Counted from the stretch's first letter, positions 8,213-15,905 are shown. The stretch is 19,095 nt of DNA from JAZKFR01 sp040386295 (GCA_040386295.1 JAZKFR010000146.1:1-19095), one strand, 5' to 3'. Made by a program: numbers and translations. Notes: generated from the sequence alone by a model not told the origin.

Positions 8213-8605
8213 TTAAACCGTGTGCGTTTGCCGACTCGATTGCATCAAACCGCCCAACAGCGCCTCGATACGACGCCGCACTTCAGCCCCTGTTTCATCG
8301 TCTTTAAAGCGCACACCGATTCCCTGAGCTTTACTGTTTTGTGCGCCGGCTGGGGTAATCCAGACGACGGTACCCGCGATCGGCAATTTGGCTGGATCTT
8401 CCATCAGCGTGAGCAAAAGAAAGACCTCGTCGCCCAGCGCGTAATTGCGTGTGCTGGGAATAAAAATACCGCCATCGCGAATATCCGGCATAAAAGCTGC
8501 GTAGAGCGCCGACTTTGAATTGATCGTCAGCGATAAAACGCTAGAACGCGCGTTTGTATTGTTTGTATTAGGTGTGGGGGCTGGATTAGCTGCACTACCC
8601 GACAT
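8213..8605 (-). CDS. pilZ: PilZ domain protein, type IV pilus assembly type
   Basis: A 130-aa cytoplasmic protein with a low-complexity Asn/Thr/Ala-rich N-terminus (about 1-22) and a PilZ domain. The visible core is PDIRDGGIFIPSTRNYALGDEVFLLLTL, given here as DGGIFIPS and GDEVFLLL, then GTVVWITP and GIGVRF. It matches the type IV pilus PilZ subgroup, which sits beside holB in beta- and gammaproteobacteria. The canonical c-di-GMP-binding RxxxR loop is not evident at the N-terminal edge of the domain. This agrees with the pilus-type members that do not bind c-di-GMP and instead contact PilB/FimX. The gene starts 16 bases after the holB stop, with only a GGGG stretch as a possible ribosome-binding site, and belongs to the mltG-tmk-holB-pilZ unit. 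Confidence 0.88.
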   Translation of the reverse strand: MSGSAANPAPTPNTNNTNARSSVLSLTINSKSALYAAFMPDIRDGGIFIPSTRNYALGDEVFLLLTLMEDPAKLPIAGTVVWITPAGAQNSKAQGIGVRFKDDETGAEVRRRIEALLGGLMQSSRQTHTV

Positions 8606-8621
8606 ATTGACCCCGCAAGGC

Positions 8622-9698
8622 TCAGCGTTTCTGGAACAACGCTGCGTAATGAATGAAAAAATTCTCCAGGAACAAGCGTGTATTCAATGTCTGCTCGCAG
8701 TCCGCTTTGTATTGTATCGCTTTTCTGTTGAATGCCATGATTTTCAAGGTATTGGTCAGCGCGGCCAAGCTCTTTAAAGAAGCCGTTTCGGCAAGAAAAT
8801 AACGCGGCGGACGCGCCAAGCAGGTCAAGGCGAGGTCGAATAACCATTTTTGTGCCCATTCGATCAAGCGCTTTAGCGCTGCACTGTTCTTGTCGGCTTT
8901 CAAAATACGCTCCAGCGCGGCTGCCGATTGCACGGGAACCAGTTGTCGCCCGCGCGACATCTCCACCAGCAGCGCATCGAGCAACTGACGCGCACCTTGA
9001 CGGCTGAGCTGCGCCGCGAGCAAAGGAGCCCCCCCGGCCAGCGCCAGATAGCGCGCTGCGTCTTCGACTTGCTCATCCTGCAAATAACGCAACGCACGGG
9101 AGACATTGACGGGCGGAATCGTCATCAACTGACAGCGACTGCGCACCGTTGGCAAAAGACGGTCAGCCTCGTCTGAAACTAATAAAAACAAAGTCCCCGG
9201 AAGCGGTTCTTCAAGTGATTTAAGAAGCGCGTTCGCCGTCGCACGATTCATCGCTTCAGCACCGTGAATCAGAACAATGCGCGCACCCTCACGATGCGTC
9301 CCGATGTGCAAAAACTCGTCCAAAGCGCGAATTTGCTCAATAGTGATTTGACGACTGAGTTTTTTTGAGGCACCGCCCTCACTTGCCGGCGTTTCTTCAG
9401 GCGCCGGCTGACTCGGCGATTCGCTGGTTTTTAGCGGGCTCTCTGCTGCCGTATTCTCTGCTTGCAACAATCTAAAATCGGGATGATTGCCCTGGGCAAA
9501 CCAACCACAAGCCAGGCAGCGCGTACACGCTTGATGCGTCGCGCTGAGATTTTCACAGAGCAATGAAGCGACGAAATGCTGCGCCAATTCAAATTTTCCA
9601 TTCCCTCTTTGACCCGCCAACAAAAGCGCGGAGGGCAAGCTAGAACGCCGCGCATCGAGTTGTAACCAGCTCTCTTCGTGCAGTTCAATTATGTTCAT
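8622..9698 (-). CDS. holB: DNA polymerase III delta' subunit
   Basis: HolB is the delta' subunit of the clamp-loader complex that places the beta clamp on DNA. The protein of 358 aa has a P-loop-like GQRGNGK at 29-35, four Cys (C48, C58, C61, C64) in the spacing of the zinc module, and the AAA+ sensor region LLKSLEEPLPGTLFLLVS with the SRC motif (TVRSRCQ). A Pro/Glu/Ser-rich insertion at about residues 81-115 separates the zinc module from the segment beginning with ITIEQIR. The C-terminal helical domain is complete. I use the ATG at 9696-9698, which overlaps the tmk 3' end by 14 bases. An in-frame TTG at 9704 would add two residues and is less likely. It lies between tmk and pilZ, the standard betaproteobacterial order. 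Confidence 0.93.
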   Translation of the reverse strand: MNIIELHEESWLQLDARRSSLPSALLLAGQRGNGKFELAQHFVASLLCENLSATHQACTRCLACGWFAQGNHPDFRLLQAENTAAESPLKTSESPSQPAPEETPASEGGASKKLSRQITIEQIRALDEFLHIGTHREGARIVLIHGAEAMNRATANALLKSLEEPLPGTLFLLVSDEADRLLPTVRSRCQLMTIPPVNVSRALRYLQDEQVEDAARYLALAGGAPLLAAQLSRQGARQLLDALLVEMSRGRQLVPVQSAAALERILKADKNSAALKRLIEWAQKWLFDLALTCLARPPRYFLAETASLKSLAALTNTLKIMAFNRKAIQYKADCEQTLNTRLFLENFFIHYAALFQKR

Positions 9699-10347
9699 AA
9701 TCAACTAGATTGAATAATTTTATCAAGCAGTCTCTCAGCGTTTTTTTAATCACAGGCAAGGGCTGATCGGCGTCAATAATGTGGATCCGCTGCGGCTCTA
9801 TGCGCGCGCGCTCAAGGTAGGCCGCGCGCACACGTTGATGAAAAATGCTGTGCTCTTGTTCAAAACGGTCGAGCACACGCGCTTGAGTTTGAATGCGCTG
9901 CTCGGCAACACTCGACGGCAGATCAAACAACAGAGTCAAGTCGGCTTGCGTATGGGCACGCACCTCCCCCAGTTCGTCAGAACGCACCCAGTGCTCAAGT
10001 TGGGCGATTTTATGCCAACTCAAACCACGCCCCCCGCCTTGGTAAGCATAGCTTGCGTCATCAAAACGATCGCACAAAACCCAGTCTCCACGCGCTAAGG
10101 CCGGTTCAACCACCTGAGCAAGATGTTCGCGCCGCGCAGCAAACATCAGGAGCGCTTCGGTCTCTACGTGCATCGCGTCGTGCAGCAAGCAGGCACGCAA
10201 TTTTTCGCCCAAGGCGGTTCCCCCCGGCTCGCGCGTGCGCACAACAGATTTGCCGTTTTTTTCAAGGAACTCGCTCAAGCAGCTGATATGGCTGCTTTTG
10301 CCCGCTCCGTCGATGCCTTCAAACGTGATTAATTTGCCCCTGTTCAA
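9685..10347 (-). CDS. tmk: Thymidylate kinase
   Basis: It phosphorylates dTMP to dTDP for DNA synthesis. The 220-aa protein has the P-loop GIDGAGKS at 11-18, the TREPGG substrate loop, CDRFDDASYAYQG (the DR motif with a thymidine-binding region) and the LID segment VLDRFE. The start codon is TTG at 10345-10347, supported in two ways. It gives the family's usual short N-terminus before FEGIDGAGKS, and an AGGTGGAAAG purine stretch lies a few bases upstream. The TTG overlaps the TGA of mltG (TTGA), and the 3' end overlaps holB by 14 bases. Expression is thus tied to both neighbours. Confidence 0.94.
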   Translation of the reverse strand: MNRGKLITFEGIDGAGKSSHISCLSEFLEKNGKSVVRTREPGGTALGEKLRACLLHDAMHVETEALLMFAARREHLAQVVEPALARGDWVLCDRFDDASYAYQGGGRGLSWHKIAQLEHWVRSDELGEVRAHTQADLTLLFDLPSSVAEQRIQTQARVLDRFEQEHSIFHQRVRAAYLERARIEPQRIHIIDADQPLPVIKKTLRDCLIKLFNLVDYEHN

Positions 10348-11354
10348 CGCTTTCCACCTTTTTGATAACGTCTAACGGCTTGATTATGCTCATCCAGCGT
10401 CAAAGAGAACTGACTACTGCCATCGCCCCTTGCGACAAAATAAAGCGCCCTACTCTGCTCTGGATGCACCGCCGCTTGCAAAGAAGCGAGGCCAGGCAAG
10501 GCAATCGGACTCGGCGGCAAACCAGCACGGGTATAGGTGTTATAGGGCGTGTCTTTGAGCAAGTCGCGCTTACGCAAATTGCCATCGAAAGACTGATTCT
10601 CATGAACCAGCCCGTAGATCACGCTGGGGTCAGTCTGCAACAACATACCTTGGCGTAAACGATTGACAAAAACAGCCGCAATTTTGGGTCGATCCGCAGC
10701 AATACCGGTTTCTTTTTCGATGATCGACGCCATGGTGAGTAACTCATCGACATTGCGATACGGCAAATCGGGCGCGCGTGTTGCCCAAGCCGCCGCCAAA
10801 TGCTGCTGCATCGCGTGGTAGGCACGCGCCAGCAGCGCGAGATCGCTGGAATATTTCGGCACCAAATAGGTATCAGGAAAAAACAAACCTTCGGCGTGTT
10901 TCTGCGTTGCGCCCAAACGGCGCAAAATCTCCGCCTCAGATAGGCCTTGACTGTCATGCCGCAGCGCTGGGTGCGCATCGAGACGTGCACGCATCTGGCG
11001 AAACGTTTCTCCCTCAACGAAGGTGAGCGCTGCTTGAGTCACCTCACCATCGCTTAATTTTTTAATCAAGAGAAACGGGGTAATCCCCTGATTTATCTCG
11101 TAACTTCCCGCTTTAATTGAGGCTTCGGCGCGCATGAGTTTGCCCAATAAGCTAAATAACCAGGGATTTAACCCCACCCCTTGCGCCCGCATTTGCTGCG
11201 CAGACGCACGCAAGCTACTGCCCGCGCTAATCTGGAATTCAAGCGGCGTTGCGCGCAAAGAAATTGCTGAAAACGCCATCAGGGCGAAGCCAGCGGCCAG
11301 CAAAATCACCAGGAAAAGCGCCAAAAACAGTAAGTATTTTAATTGTTTAAACAT
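10344..11354 (-). CDS. mltG: Endolytic murein transglycosylase MltG
   Basis: MltG cleaves nascent glycan strands in the inner membrane and is thought to set their length. The 336-aa protein has a short cytoplasmic N-terminus, one membrane anchor at about 7-30 (LKYLLFLALFLVILLAAGFA), a LysM-like domain and the YceG catalytic domain. The catalytic Glu is in MASIIEKETGIA. Other family motifs include EGLFFPDTY, QTDPSVIYG and PYNTYTRAGLPPSPI. Length fits the family (E. coli 340 aa). The ATG at 11352-11354 has no clear Shine-Dalgarno sequence. It is the first gene of the - strand block and overlaps tmk by four bases. Confidence 0.94.
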   Translation of the reverse strand: MFKQLKYLLFLALFLVILLAAGFALMAFSAISLRATPLEFQISAGSSLRASAQQMRAQGVGLNPWLFSLLGKLMRAEASIKAGSYEINQGITPFLLIKKLSDGEVTQAALTFVEGETFRQMRARLDAHPALRHDSQGLSEAEILRRLGATQKHAEGLFFPDTYLVPKYSSDLALLARAYHAMQQHLAAAWATRAPDLPYRNVDELLTMASIIEKETGIAADRPKIAAVFVNRLRQGMLLQTDPSVIYGLVHENQSFDGNLRKRDLLKDTPYNTYTRAGLPPSPIALPGLASLQAAVHPEQSRALYFVARGDGSSQFSLTLDEHNQAVRRYQKGGKR

Positions 11355-11575
11355 TCAATCAAGGGTCTTGGTCTGAGCAGAGCGCGGAAACACGAGGCCT
11401 CTATCTAGTCAGATAGCTTGCCGAAGCGCGCACTTGAGCTGAGTATTGCTTGTTGTTTGGGATGAATTTGCCGCGCCTCGGTCATTAGCTCAGCTGCTGG
11501 ATAAGGAGCTCGAAGTGATTCAACGAATCACTGATTCAGTGGAGACATAGAAAAGAGCGGCGCAACAGAAGCCGA

Positions 11576-11581
11576 TATAAT
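11576..11581 (+). promoter_or_regulatory. Perfect -10 box, likely ygfZ promoter
   Basis: TATAAT matches the -10 consensus exactly, but no good -35 lies 16-18 bases upstream (AAGAGC at 11553-11558). The 7-base repeat AGCCGAT overlaps its first base and restarts just after it. Overlapping palindromes lie at 11514-11541, where an activator would bind. The transcript would begin near 11588 and give a leader of about 119 bases. Confidence 0.45.
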
Positions 11582-11612
11582 AGCCGATGCCCCAGGCAGA
11601 CGACTAGCAAAG

Positions 11613-11644
11613 CTTGAACTGACTGGGGTTCAGCGCAGTTCAAG
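11613..11644 (+). repeat. Hairpin in the predicted ygfZ leader
   Basis: CTTGAACTG at 11613-11621 is perfectly complementary to CAGTTCAAG at 11636-11644, with a 14-base loop. No T-run follows, so it is not a terminator. Confidence 0.5.
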
Positions 11645-11660
11645 GCAAGCTAATTGGGAT

Positions 11661-11688
11661 CTTCCCGTGCGCTACTTCCCGTGGGCTA
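11661..11688. repeat. 14-base tandem direct repeat upstream of ygfZ
   Basis: CTTCCCGTGCGCTA (11661-11674) is followed at once by CTTCCCGTGGGCTA (11675-11688), 13 of 14 bases identical. It ends 18 bases before the ygfZ ATG, close to the ribosome-binding region. Confidence 0.7.
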
Positions 11689-11706
11689 CTAAAAGAAAGT
11701 TTGATC

Positions 11707-12825
11707 ATGAATGCAGACTGGCAAGAATTTTTAAACGATTGCGGCGCCCAACTCGACACCGACACCGGCTTCGTTCAACTCGTTGGCACAACGCAAGGCT
11801 TTGATCTACAGACGGCTACCTTACTCACGCCGCTCAACCACCTCGGCCTAATTGCCTGCTCGGGTGAAGAGGCCAAAATTTTTTTGCAGAATCAACTAAC
11901 GAGTGACGTCAACGCTTTAGCCGTGGATAACGCCCAGTACTCCGCGTGGTGCACGCCGAAAGGCAGGGTCTTGGCGAGCTTTCTCGTGCGCCGTAGCGAG
12001 TCGGCTTATTACTTAAGGCTTTCGGCTGATTTGATCGCAGCCACGCTCAAACGCTTGCAAATGTTCGTTCTGCGCTCAAAGGTAAAGCTCGCTCTCGTCA
12101 GCGAGGAATACCAATTATTCGGTCTGGCGGGCGCAAACGCCGAAGCAGCGTTACGGGCAGCGCAATTACCGATTCCAGAGCCGGCCGAGGGAAGCAACTT
12201 AAACAGTCTGCGCTTTGCCAACGGTGAAGTGACCCGGCTTGATCGTTCACGCTTTGAAATCATGATTCGACAAGACGCAGCCATCGCCTGTTGGCAAGCT
12301 TTGGCCGAACACGCCCGTTTAGCTGGCACGGAAACTTGGCAATGGCTAGAGGTTGAGGCCGGAATTCCTTTAATCACGGCGATCAACACAGACAGCTTCA
12401 TCCCGCAAATGCTCAATCTAGAAAAAATAGGCGGCCTGAGCTTTAAAAAAGGCTGTTACCCAGGCCAAGAAATTGTTGCGCGCACACAGTACCTGGGCAA
12501 ACTTAAGCGCCGTCTTTACCGCTTTCATAGCGAACAAAAAGTGCTGGCGGGCGATACCTTGTACACCACGGCAACGACGCTTGAGTCGGCAAATTCAACG
12601 CCAAATCAAGCCGAGCAAGCCAATGCAACGCCCGTAGCGCAGCAGGTCTCTTGCGGCACAGTGCTTAACGCAGCGCCCGCGCCCAGCGGGGGGTACGTTG
12701 CGCTCGCCGTCGTACAAGAAAGTGCGGTAACGGCGGGCGGGCCGATTAGCTTGGCTGAGGCTTTGGCAGAAAACACCAAGGCAACGGAGGCAACTGAGCG
12801 AAACCTCATACTGACGCTGGTTTAG
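11707..12825 (+). CDS. ygfZ: Folate-binding protein YgfZ (Fe-S cluster assembly/repair)
   Basis: YgfZ is related to the aminomethyltransferase GcvT, binds folate and helps maintain a subset of [4Fe-4S] enzymes. The 372-aa protein shows the early FLQNQLTSDV segment, then WCTPKGRVLASF, and the diagnostic KGCYPGQEIVARTQY at 248-262 with the functionally important Cys at C250. After LKRRLYRF comes an Ala/Thr/Asn/Gln-rich insertion (about 280-310) before the last beta strands, so the protein is longer than E. coli YgfZ (326 aa). I use the ATG at 11707, preceded by AAGAAAG (11693-11699) at a suitable distance; an in-frame TTG at 11701 is the alternative. It is divergent from mltG, a frequent arrangement in this group, and is followed after 12 bases by the TolC-like gene. 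Confidence 0.93.
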   Translation: MNADWQEFLNDCGAQLDTDTGFVQLVGTTQGFDLQTATLLTPLNHLGLIACSGEEAKIFLQNQLTSDVNALAVDNAQYSAWCTPKGRVLASFLVRRSESAYYLRLSADLIAATLKRLQMFVLRSKVKLALVSEEYQLFGLAGANAEAALRAAQLPIPEPAEGSNLNSLRFANGEVTRLDRSRFEIMIRQDAAIACWQALAEHARLAGTETWQWLEVEAGIPLITAINTDSFIPQMLNLEKIGGLSFKKGCYPGQEIVARTQYLGKLKRRLYRFHSEQKVLAGDTLYTTATTLESANSTPNQAEQANATPVAQQVSCGTVLNAAPAPSGGYVALAVVQESAVTAGGPISLAEALAENTKATEATERNLILTLV

Positions 12826-12837
12826 CGGACAACCCCC

Positions 12838-14292
12838 ATGTCAGACGCAAAAACAAAACGGTTTAACCAAGCTGCTGGCAAAAAAATAGCGCTGCTAATC
12901 GGCCTAACGCTGCTTGCTACAGGCTGTAGCACGCTTGATTCTGCAAAATTCATCGCCAAAACGAACGAACAAGTGGCTAGCTTCACCCAGGGCAACCTCG
13001 TTCTGGCGCAGAACCAGGCCGAACACGAGGCCATGCAGCGCAACGCCACGCAGCTACTAAGCCGCCCTCTGGAGCAGAACGATGCGCTACAACTTGCCTT
13101 ATTCAACAGCCCGCAGCTGCAAGCAATTCTGGCGCAACATTGGGCCTATGCAGCGCAAGCGCTAGAACAAGGCAGGATGACCAACCCACTCTTCACAGTT
13201 GAGCGCTTAAGTTCAGCTGACAGCCTGGAATTAGGGCGCATGCTCTCGTTTGGCCTACTCGATCTGCTCAGCCTGCCGCAACGCAGCAGCCGGGCAGACA
13301 ATCTGCTGATACAACAACAGATACGCCTTAGCAGCAAGCTGATCGAACACCTAACGCAGGTGCGCCAAGCTTGGGTTAGCGCCGTGGCAGCGCAGCAACA
13401 ACTGGTCTATGCGCAGCAGGTTGATCACGCTGCACAAGCCAGCAACGAATTAGCCAAACGCCTTGAGCAGGCAGGCAACTTCAGCGCATGGCAGCGCGCC
13501 AAACAACAAGCTTTTTATGCCGACGCCGCGACTCAATCGACAACAGCACAACATCACCGCCTCGCCACGCGCGAAGCGCTAGTACGCTTGCTCGGCTTGA
13601 GCGAAACACAGGCCGGCACATTACGCCTACCGGACAGATTGCCTGAGTTGCCAAGCCAAGCGCGCACAGCAGAAGAAATCAGCAAGCTAGCCAGCCAAAC
13701 CCGGCTCGACATTCAACTCGCCCAGGCCATCTTGGCGGCGCACGCCAAAGCACAAGGCCTACCCGAATTAGCCAGCTTGAGCGAACTATCTCTAGGGCTG
13801 CAACGCAAGCAGGTGGTGGATCAGGCGACAGCCAATACAAGTGCACAACAAAACACACAACATGGCTACGAAATCAGCTTGCGTTTACCCCTGTTCAACT
13901 GGGGGGAATACCAACACGCTGCGCTTAATGCGCAAACCCTGGCTGCTGCTAACCAGCTTGAAGCAAGCCTACGTGCTGCAAGCTCAAGCCTGCGCGAGCG
14001 TTACTCTGCTTACCGCAGCGCCTTCGCCTTAAGCAAACACTACCGCGACGAATTGATCCCCCTGCGCAAACTCATCGCACAAGAAAACATCCTGCGCTAC
14101 AACGCAATGCTGATCAGCCCCTTCGAGCTGCTGGCCGACAGCCGCGAGCAAATCCAAACCGTGCTAGCCGCACTGGCCGCAGAAGAGCAATTCTGGCTCG
14201 CCGACGCCGCCTTACAAGCTGAGCTCATCGGCACACCGAGCACGCTCATGACAAACCCGCTCACGACAAACCGTGTGCAAACAACTGAGTAG
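12838..14292 (+). CDS. TolC-family outer-membrane factor, predicted lipoprotein
   Basis: A 484-aa protein of the TolC/OEP family, whose members form trimeric outer-membrane channels for efflux systems. The N-terminus is a lipoprotein signal: positive residues, the stretch KIALLIGLTLLATGC, and a lipobox Cys at C30. Long Ala/Gln/Leu-rich helices follow in two repeats. The second repeat holds the strand YEISLRLPLFNWGEYQHAA, typical of the conserved OEP beta segment ending with a small residue and N-W-G. The start ATG lies 12 bases after ygfZ with only a weak AGCGGA upstream. No periplasmic adaptor or inner-membrane pump gene is adjacent. The next gene, 62 bases on, codes for a multicopper oxidase, so a role in copper or other metal export is a reasonable inference, not shown directly. 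The Ala/Gln richness makes family assignment to a specific substrate class impossible by eye. Confidence 0.85.
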   Translation: MSDAKTKRFNQAAGKKIALLIGLTLLATGCSTLDSAKFIAKTNEQVASFTQGNLVLAQNQAEHEAMQRNATQLLSRPLEQNDALQLALFNSPQLQAILAQHWAYAAQALEQGRMTNPLFTVERLSSADSLELGRMLSFGLLDLLSLPQRSSRADNLLIQQQIRLSSKLIEHLTQVRQAWVSAVAAQQQLVYAQQVDHAAQASNELAKRLEQAGNFSAWQRAKQQAFYADAATQSTTAQHHRLATREALVRLLGLSETQAGTLRLPDRLPELPSQARTAEEISKLASQTRLDIQLAQAILAAHAKAQGLPELASLSELSLGLQRKQVVDQATANTSAQQNTQHGYEISLRLPLFNWGEYQHAALNAQTLAAANQLEASLRAASSSLRERYSAYRSAFALSKHYRDELIPLRKLIAQENILRYNAMLISPFELLADSREQIQTVLAALAAEEQFWLADAALQAELIGTPSTLMTNPLTTNRVQTTE

Positions 14293-14354
14293 GCGTTCAA
14301 GCAACAGCAAAAACGCTAGCGCGATAAGTGCTACAGCAAATCGAGAAAGCAAAG

Positions 14355-15782
14355 ATGAGCTCAAGAAGACAGTTTTTAAAGGCGGCCAGCATCGCCGGAA
14401 TAACCGGTGGCGCGCTCAGCGCCAGCGGGGTCAGCCGTGTCGCCCTCGCTGCGCTACCCGAACCCGTATTACAAAGCACAGCGGACACCATGCCCCCGCT
14501 AATGCCCACAAGCGGCCACCCCTACAATCCCGTCGTCACCCTCAATGGTTGGACGCTGCCATGGCGTATGAACCAAGGCGTAAAAGAATTCCATCTCGTC
14601 GCCGAACCCGTCATGCGCGAAATGGCACCGGGAATGAAAGCGCACCTCTGGGGCTATAACGGACAAAGTCCGGGCCCGACCATAGAAGTCGTCGAGGGGG
14701 ATCGCGTGCGTATCTTTGTCACCAACAAACTGCCTGAGCACACCAGCATCCATTGGCATGGACAACGTCTGCCGAACGGGATGGACGGCGTTTCCGGCTT
14801 AACGCAAAGCGCGATTCAGCCCGGAAAAACCTTTGTCTACGAATTCGTTGCACGTCATGCCGGAAGCTTTATGTACCATCCACACGCCGACGAAATGACG
14901 CAAATGGCGATGGGCATGATGGGCTTTTGGGTCACTCACCCAAAAACAAAAAACCCTTTAATCGACAGCGTACAGCGCGACTTCTGCTTCTTACTCAACG
15001 CCTATGACATCGAACCAGGCAGCTACACACCCAAAATCATGACCATGACTAACTTCAATCTATGGTCATGGAATAGCCGTATTTTTCCCGGCATAGACAG
15101 CCTCAACGTTCGACTGAACGACCAGGTGCGCATCCGCATTGGCAACCTAAGCATGACCAACCACCCGATCCATCTGCACGGCCACGCATTCACCGTCACT
15201 GGCACCGATGGCGGTGCAATAGCCAAACACGCACGTTGGCCAGAAGTCACGACCGACCTTGCCGTTGGCCAGATGCGACAAATAGAGTTTATCGCCGACG
15301 CTCCAGGCGACTGGGCAATACACTGCCATAAAAGCCACCACACGATGAATGCGATGGGGCACGAACTGCCCACCATGATCGGTGTCGAGCAACAAGATAT
15401 TGCCGAAAAAATAAACCAACTGATCCCCGAATACATGGCGATGGGACAACACGGCATGGCAGAAATGTCCGCCATGGCAATGCCGCTACCTGAAAACACC
15501 ATCGCCATGATGAGCGGGCAAGGCCCGTTTGGCGGCTTAGAAATGGGGGGCATGTTCTCGCTGCTCAAGGTTAGAGCCGAGCAGAAACCCGGCGACTACC
15601 AAGATCCTGGCTGGTATCAACACCCTCCCGGCAGCGTCGCATTTGAGTGGACCGGTGCGCTGCCCCAGCCAACACGAGCGCAAGCCAAACCATCGCCAGC
15701 CTTAGCAGACTCAAAAAAACCTCAGCAAGAGATAGAACTAAGCGTGCGTAAACCGCAGGCGAGCGAACGGCCAAGCCATTAA
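14355..15782 (+). CDS. Tat-exported two-domain multicopper oxidase
   Basis: A 475-aa enzyme with a Tat signal (SSRRQFLKAAS at 2-12, then a hydrophobic stretch and probable cleavage near VALAA, about 30-34). All copper-ligand motifs are present: HWHG at 133-136, HPH at 175-177, HPIHLHGH at 270-277, and HCH-x3-H-x4-M with H323, C324, H325, H329 and axial M334. Only about 95 residues separate the HPH and HPIH motifs, too few for a middle cupredoxin domain, so this looks like a two-domain oxidase. The C-terminal 120 residues are Met/Gly-rich (MAMGQHGMAEMSAMAMPLP region) and then Pro/Ala/Lys-rich. The Met-rich stretch suggests Cu(I) binding or oxidation, as in CueO and CopA. I prefer the ATG at 14355 (GAGAAAG upstream) to a GTG at 14328 because it puts the Tat motif at the N-terminus. 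It follows the TolC-like gene by 62 bases. Confidence 0.92.
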   Translation: MSSRRQFLKAASIAGITGGALSASGVSRVALAALPEPVLQSTADTMPPLMPTSGHPYNPVVTLNGWTLPWRMNQGVKEFHLVAEPVMREMAPGMKAHLWGYNGQSPGPTIEVVEGDRVRIFVTNKLPEHTSIHWHGQRLPNGMDGVSGLTQSAIQPGKTFVYEFVARHAGSFMYHPHADEMTQMAMGMMGFWVTHPKTKNPLIDSVQRDFCFLLNAYDIEPGSYTPKIMTMTNFNLWSWNSRIFPGIDSLNVRLNDQVRIRIGNLSMTNHPIHLHGHAFTVTGTDGGAIAKHARWPEVTTDLAVGQMRQIEFIADAPGDWAIHCHKSHHTMNAMGHELPTMIGVEQQDIAEKINQLIPEYMAMGQHGMAEMSAMAMPLPENTIAMMSGQGPFGGLEMGGMFSLLKVRAEQKPGDYQDPGWYQHPPGSVAFEWTGALPQPTRAQAKPSPALADSKKPQQEIELSVRKPQASERPSH

Positions 15783-15796
15783 AAGATCAACAAATT

Positions 15797-15833
15797 TGCG
15801 CTGCGCCGCTTAGATAAAACCCAAAGCAGCGCA
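15797..15833 (+). terminator. Possible weak terminator or hairpin after the oxidase gene
   Basis: TGCGCTGC (15797-15804) is complementary to GCAGCGCA (15826-15833) around a 21-base loop. An A/T-rich stretch (TTTAAAAACAGAAAATTTTT) follows, but not a clean T-run. It is the only candidate for ending the ygfZ-TolC-oxidase transcript. Confidence 0.35.
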
Positions 15834-15899
15834 TTTAAAAACAGAAAATTTTTCCATCCCTACTTGTTCTACTCAAACTTAAGCGTTAAAAACAAAGTC

Positions 15900-15905
15900 T
15901 ATAAA
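15900..15905 (+). promoter_or_regulatory. Candidate -10 box upstream of the AP2-like gene
   Basis: TATAAA sits in an A/T-rich stretch 70 bases before the ATG at 15976. The bases 16-17 upstream (CTTAAG) are a poor -35. The gene has no visible Shine-Dalgarno sequence. Confidence 0.3.

Larger units (their letters stand above)
11355..11706. other. Divergent intergenic region between mltG and ygfZ, rich in repeats
   Basis: No gene is visible in these 352 bases, but small structures are dense. CTATCT/AGATAG forms an inverted repeat at 11401-11416. AGTGATTC-AAC-GAATCACT (11514-11532) overlaps the odd palindrome CACTGATTCAGTG (11529-11541). AGCCGAT occurs at 11570-11576 and 11582-11588, flanking a -10 box. 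CTTGAACTG (11613-11621) pairs with CAGTTCAAG (11636-11644). A 14-base unit is tandemly repeated at 11661-11674 and 11675-11688 (one mismatch). I could not pick a convincing mltG promoter on the - strand. Confidence 0.6.

Noticed and set aside
11488..11515. tRNA-like string TTAGCTCAGCTG with a pairing GAGCT
   Set aside because: It resembles a D arm, but no anticodon arm, T arm or acceptor stem follows.
14287..14297. GAGTAGGCGTT identical to part of the terminator at 2266-2276
   Set aside because: It covers the stop codon of the TolC-like gene, has no partner arm and is best explained by chance.
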